Of a stretch of 12,629 bases of DNA, positions 12,519-12,629 are shown one piece after another (within the stretch, counting starts at the first letter, position 1; each line of letters opens with the position of its first letter). Location of the stretch: contig MGNQ01000035.1 of NCBI GenBank assembly GCA_001796865.1, forward strand, positions 69,849-82,477. The letters run 5' to 3'. The DNA is from Chloroflexi bacterium RBG_16_56_11. GTDB lineage: Bacteria; Chloroflexota; Dehalococcoidia; Dehalococcoidales; RBG-16-60-22. Under the pieces are notes generated by a model that did no database searches, had not been told where the DNA came from, and saw only the letters and a program-made list of their open reading frames with translations. Both the position numbers and the translations under genes were made by a program.

Positions 12519-12629
12519 TTATTTGTTAACGTATTCATTATGCCTTAACAGTAAAGCATCGTCAAACCGCTTGGCAGCCGCCTCTTGTAACCCGGGGGAT
12601 ACATGTGAATAAGTATCAAGCGTGATTGC
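12519..12629 (-). CDS. Tyrosine recombinase (phage-type integrase), C-terminal fragment
   Basis: Only the last 36 codons are inside the window; the gene runs off the right edge. The frame reads AITLDTYSHVSPGLQEAAAK and on to a TAA stop at 12521-12519. DTYSHV is the typical box holding the catalytic tyrosine, which attacks DNA during strand exchange, followed by the helical tail with EAAAKRFDDALL common in phage and conjugative-element integrases. The Arg and His residues of the active site lie outside, so activity cannot be judged. The reading frame has no interruption as far as it is seen. It points toward tRNA-Ser, on the same strand, 77 bases from the tRNA 5' end. It indicates that an integrated element begins at, or lies beyond, the right edge. 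Confidence 0.85.
   Translation of the reverse strand, partial: AITLDTYSHVSPGLQEAAAKRFDDALLLRHNEYVNK

Noticed and set aside
1..12629. CRISPR array, toxin-antitoxin pair or defence island
   Set aside because: No regularly spaced repeats of CRISPR size, no paired small toxin/antitoxin frames and no restriction, nuclease-helicase or phage-defence domains were seen; only the right-edge integrase points to mobile DNA.

Overview
This is a bacterial chromosome segment, GC-rich in its genes and AT-rich between them. It is mostly housekeeping DNA, with a mobile-element edge at the right end. The gene families, frequent TTG/GTG start candidates, convergent or tightly packed small units and several intergenic repeats fit an anaerobic Chloroflexota genome of the Dehalococcoidia type. 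That placement is inferred from general familiarity with such genomes; no phylogenetic marker was compared.

Layout on the left. Positions 1-1394 carry the recombination/replication cluster dnaX (3' end only), ybaB/ebfC and recR. A repeat-derived double hairpin, one half of which looks like a terminator, sits between ybaB and recR. A convergent unknown membrane-anchored protein (1460-2050, minus) and a 358-base AT-rich gap follow. Then come recO (2409-3185) behind a good sigma-70-type promoter, a short-chain dehydrogenase (3285-4151) behind a perfect TTGACA-17-TATAAT promoter, and endonuclease V (4210-4902).

Middle. An AT-rich repeat (about 4884-5003) forms the last codons of the endonuclease V gene and fills the gap to prfB (5027-6131). 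prfB encodes release factor 2 and needs a +1 programmed frameshift at CTT TGA C to be read in full. A secreted HEXXH metallopeptidase (6124-7236) overlaps prfB by 8 bases and runs tail-to-tail into a zinc-ribbon gene on the other strand (7167-7436). Next are radC (7608-8345), a convergent cupin-like gene with its own promoter (8365-8823, minus) and an orphan peptide-type ABC substrate-binding lipoprotein (8941-10545).

Right. A minus-strand pair follows: a Ca2+/cation-proton antiporter (11206-12273) with, 23 bases downstream, a stand-alone HD hydrolase (10646-11182) that carries every residue expected of a MESH1-type small alarmone hydrolase. Beyond them lies tRNA-Ser(UGA) (12351-12441, minus). 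At the very end are 36 residues of a tyrosine recombinase C-terminus, including the catalytic tyrosine. An array of 11-bp tandem repeats lies between recombinase and tRNA, so the window probably stops at the edge of an integrated element.

Five DNA repair, recombination or replication functions (dnaX, recR, recO, nfi, radC) lie within 8.4 kb. They are separated by unrelated genes and promoters, so only dnaX-ybaB-recR looks like a true operon. I found no clear undescribed multi-gene system. The points most worth checking are the island edge at tRNA-Ser, the alarmone-hydrolase-like gene paired with an antiporter, and the RF2 frameshift.
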